Source: Oscillospiraceae bacterium | GTDB taxonomy: Bacteria; Bacillota; Clostridia; Oscillospirales; Oscillospiraceae | Assembly (NCBI GenBank): GCA_022799035.1 | Contig: JAAWNQ010000001.1 | Coordinates: 115,559 to 179,558, forward strand | Length of the DNA: 64,000 nt | Reading direction: 5' to 3' | Shown here: positions 63,485-64,000 of the stretch, piece by piece | Position numbering within the stretch: the stretch's first letter is position 1 | Layout: the number at the start of each line of letters is the position of its first letter | Translations under genes and position numbers: made by a program | Notes under the pieces: generated by a model | What the model was told of the DNA's origin: nothing | What the model saw: the letters and a program-made list of their open reading frames with translations, nothing else | Database searches by the model: none

Positions 63485-63513
63485 AGTATACGGTTTTTCC
63501 CCTCTTTTGTCAA
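63485..63513 (-). promoter_or_regulatory. Strong sigma-A promoter of glnA
   Basis: On the minus strand consensus TTGACA (63508-63513), 17 bases, TATACT (63485-63490). Confidence 0.85.
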
Positions 63514-63601
63514 GAAAATTCTTCTTTGGAAAAAATCTTCGGCAGAACTAAGAAGACCCAACCCTTTCACAGCATTGGTTTTATATATTTTGCTCCAACT
63601 T

Positions 63602-64000
63602 TCACATGTTGTTTTTGGTAACACAATTCAAATTCCAAACCTTTTCATCAAGCGGCACACTACACCCCCACGATGCCGCCGCCTTTTGAAGCATCTTTTT
63701 TGCAAGGGTTTTGTGGATCAAGCCCATGATCAAGCGCGCGGGAAGGGGAAAATATTCCGGGCCGGTAAATTTTTTTGCTTCCTCTCGGAAAAAGCCGTCT
63801 CCCTCCGCGAACAATTTGCCCATCTCCTGATAGGGCATTGTGGCCTGTGCCTGCTTCTCCTCATCCAAGATCCGAATCCCGAAATTGCCGCCCTTTACCA
63901 GACAGCCGCCATAACGAACCCCCAAATATTCCGGCAGCTTTTCCAGAAACGCTTCGCCGCAGCGAAGCTGACACCCCTCCGCAAAGCCGCTCTGCAAAAG
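63602..64000 (-). CDS. Unrecognised protein, 5' end cut by window edge
   Basis: About 132 C-terminal codons are present; the start lies beyond the right edge. The peptide has CQLRCGEAFLEKLPEYLGVRYGGCLVKGGNFGIRI, an internal EMGKLFAEGDGFFREEAKKF, then GPEYFPLPARLIMGLIHKTLAKKMLQKAAASWGC. It is rich in Cys, Gly and Lys, with no membrane segment seen. I do not recognise the family. It reads toward glnA, and the glnA promoter lies after its stop. Confidence 0.55.
   Translation of the reverse strand, partial: LLQSGFAEGCQLRCGEAFLEKLPEYLGVRYGGCLVKGGNFGIRILDEEKQAQATMPYQEMGKLFAEGDGFFREEAKKFTGPEYFPLPARLIMGLIHKTLAKKMLQKAAASWGCSVPLDEKVWNLNCVTKNNM

Overview
The window looks like ordinary chromosome of a spore-forming, low-oxygen Clostridia-type Firmicute. 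The best guess is Oscillospiraceae/Ruminococcaceae (Flavonifractor- or Oscillibacter-like), which I infer from gene content and not from a database search. Supporting signs are: many sporulation and spore-coat genes (SpoIID-like, SpoIIM, YunB, CwlD, CotJ); lysine/meso-DAP synthesis through LL-diaminopimelate aminotransferase (DapL); paired ATP-type and pyrophosphate-type phosphofructokinases; a GlnRS; a T-box leader; moderately high GC; strong GGAGG ribosome sites and frequent GTG/TTG starts. I see no phage, insertion sequence, CRISPR array, rRNA or tRNA.

Layout. 1-6.2 kb: DUF1292 gene end (minus), class A PBP, then pheB-hom-lysC (aspartate family). 6.2-11.7 kb: GNAT, then ruvC-ruvA, three small unknown genes, ruvB and glmM in one run. 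11.7-17 kb: a sigma factor, a zinc-ribbon protein, a poorly explained 0.5 kb, then aminotransferase-purB-pfkA. 17-20 kb: pfp (minus) and fba (plus) diverge from overlapping promoters, then a GNAT. 20-23.2 kb: threonine aldolase, glnS and a Spx/ArsC-like gene, all minus. 23.3-27.9 kb: methyltransferase with a structured leader; a tyrosine-type T-box ahead of an EamA transporter and tyrS; an AI-2E-type membrane protein. 27.9-30.7 kb: asd-dapA-dapB (minus). 30.8-36 kb: SpoIID-like, queA, a TfoX-C-like gene with two compensating frame changes, tgt, yajC and a small membrane protein. 36-40.6 kb: spoIIM-xerD, DUF1858, trmK-nif3-like, yebC. 40.6-41 kb: RNase P RNA (minus). 41.1-50.2 kb: a long plus run of murD, three M42 aminopeptidases, a PLP lyase, yunB, vanZ-like and ligA. 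50.2-52.6 kb: rex, an SLH-like secreted protein and an amidase. 52.6-56 kb (minus): xerC, radA, cwlD. 56.1-57.2 kb: cotJA/cotJB fusion and cotJC. 57.2-63.4 kb (minus): GH25 lysozyme, a frameshifted lipoprotein, dapF-dapL, glnA and an ANTAR regulator. The window ends in an unrecognised truncated gene.

Working together: lysC, asd, dapA, dapB, dapL and dapF give a complete route from aspartate to meso-DAP, feeding the cell wall together with murD, glmM and the PBP. The hom gene branches to threonine/methionine. pfkA, pfp and fba are a glycolytic block. ruvABC, ligA, radA and xerCD maintain the chromosome. The most interesting items for follow-up are the T-box-controlled transporter next to tyrS, the strong terminator placed between the glnA promoter and glnA, the unassigned structured leader at 23.4 kb, the CotJA-CotJB fusion, the three unknown genes inside ruvAB, and the two frame-disrupted genes.
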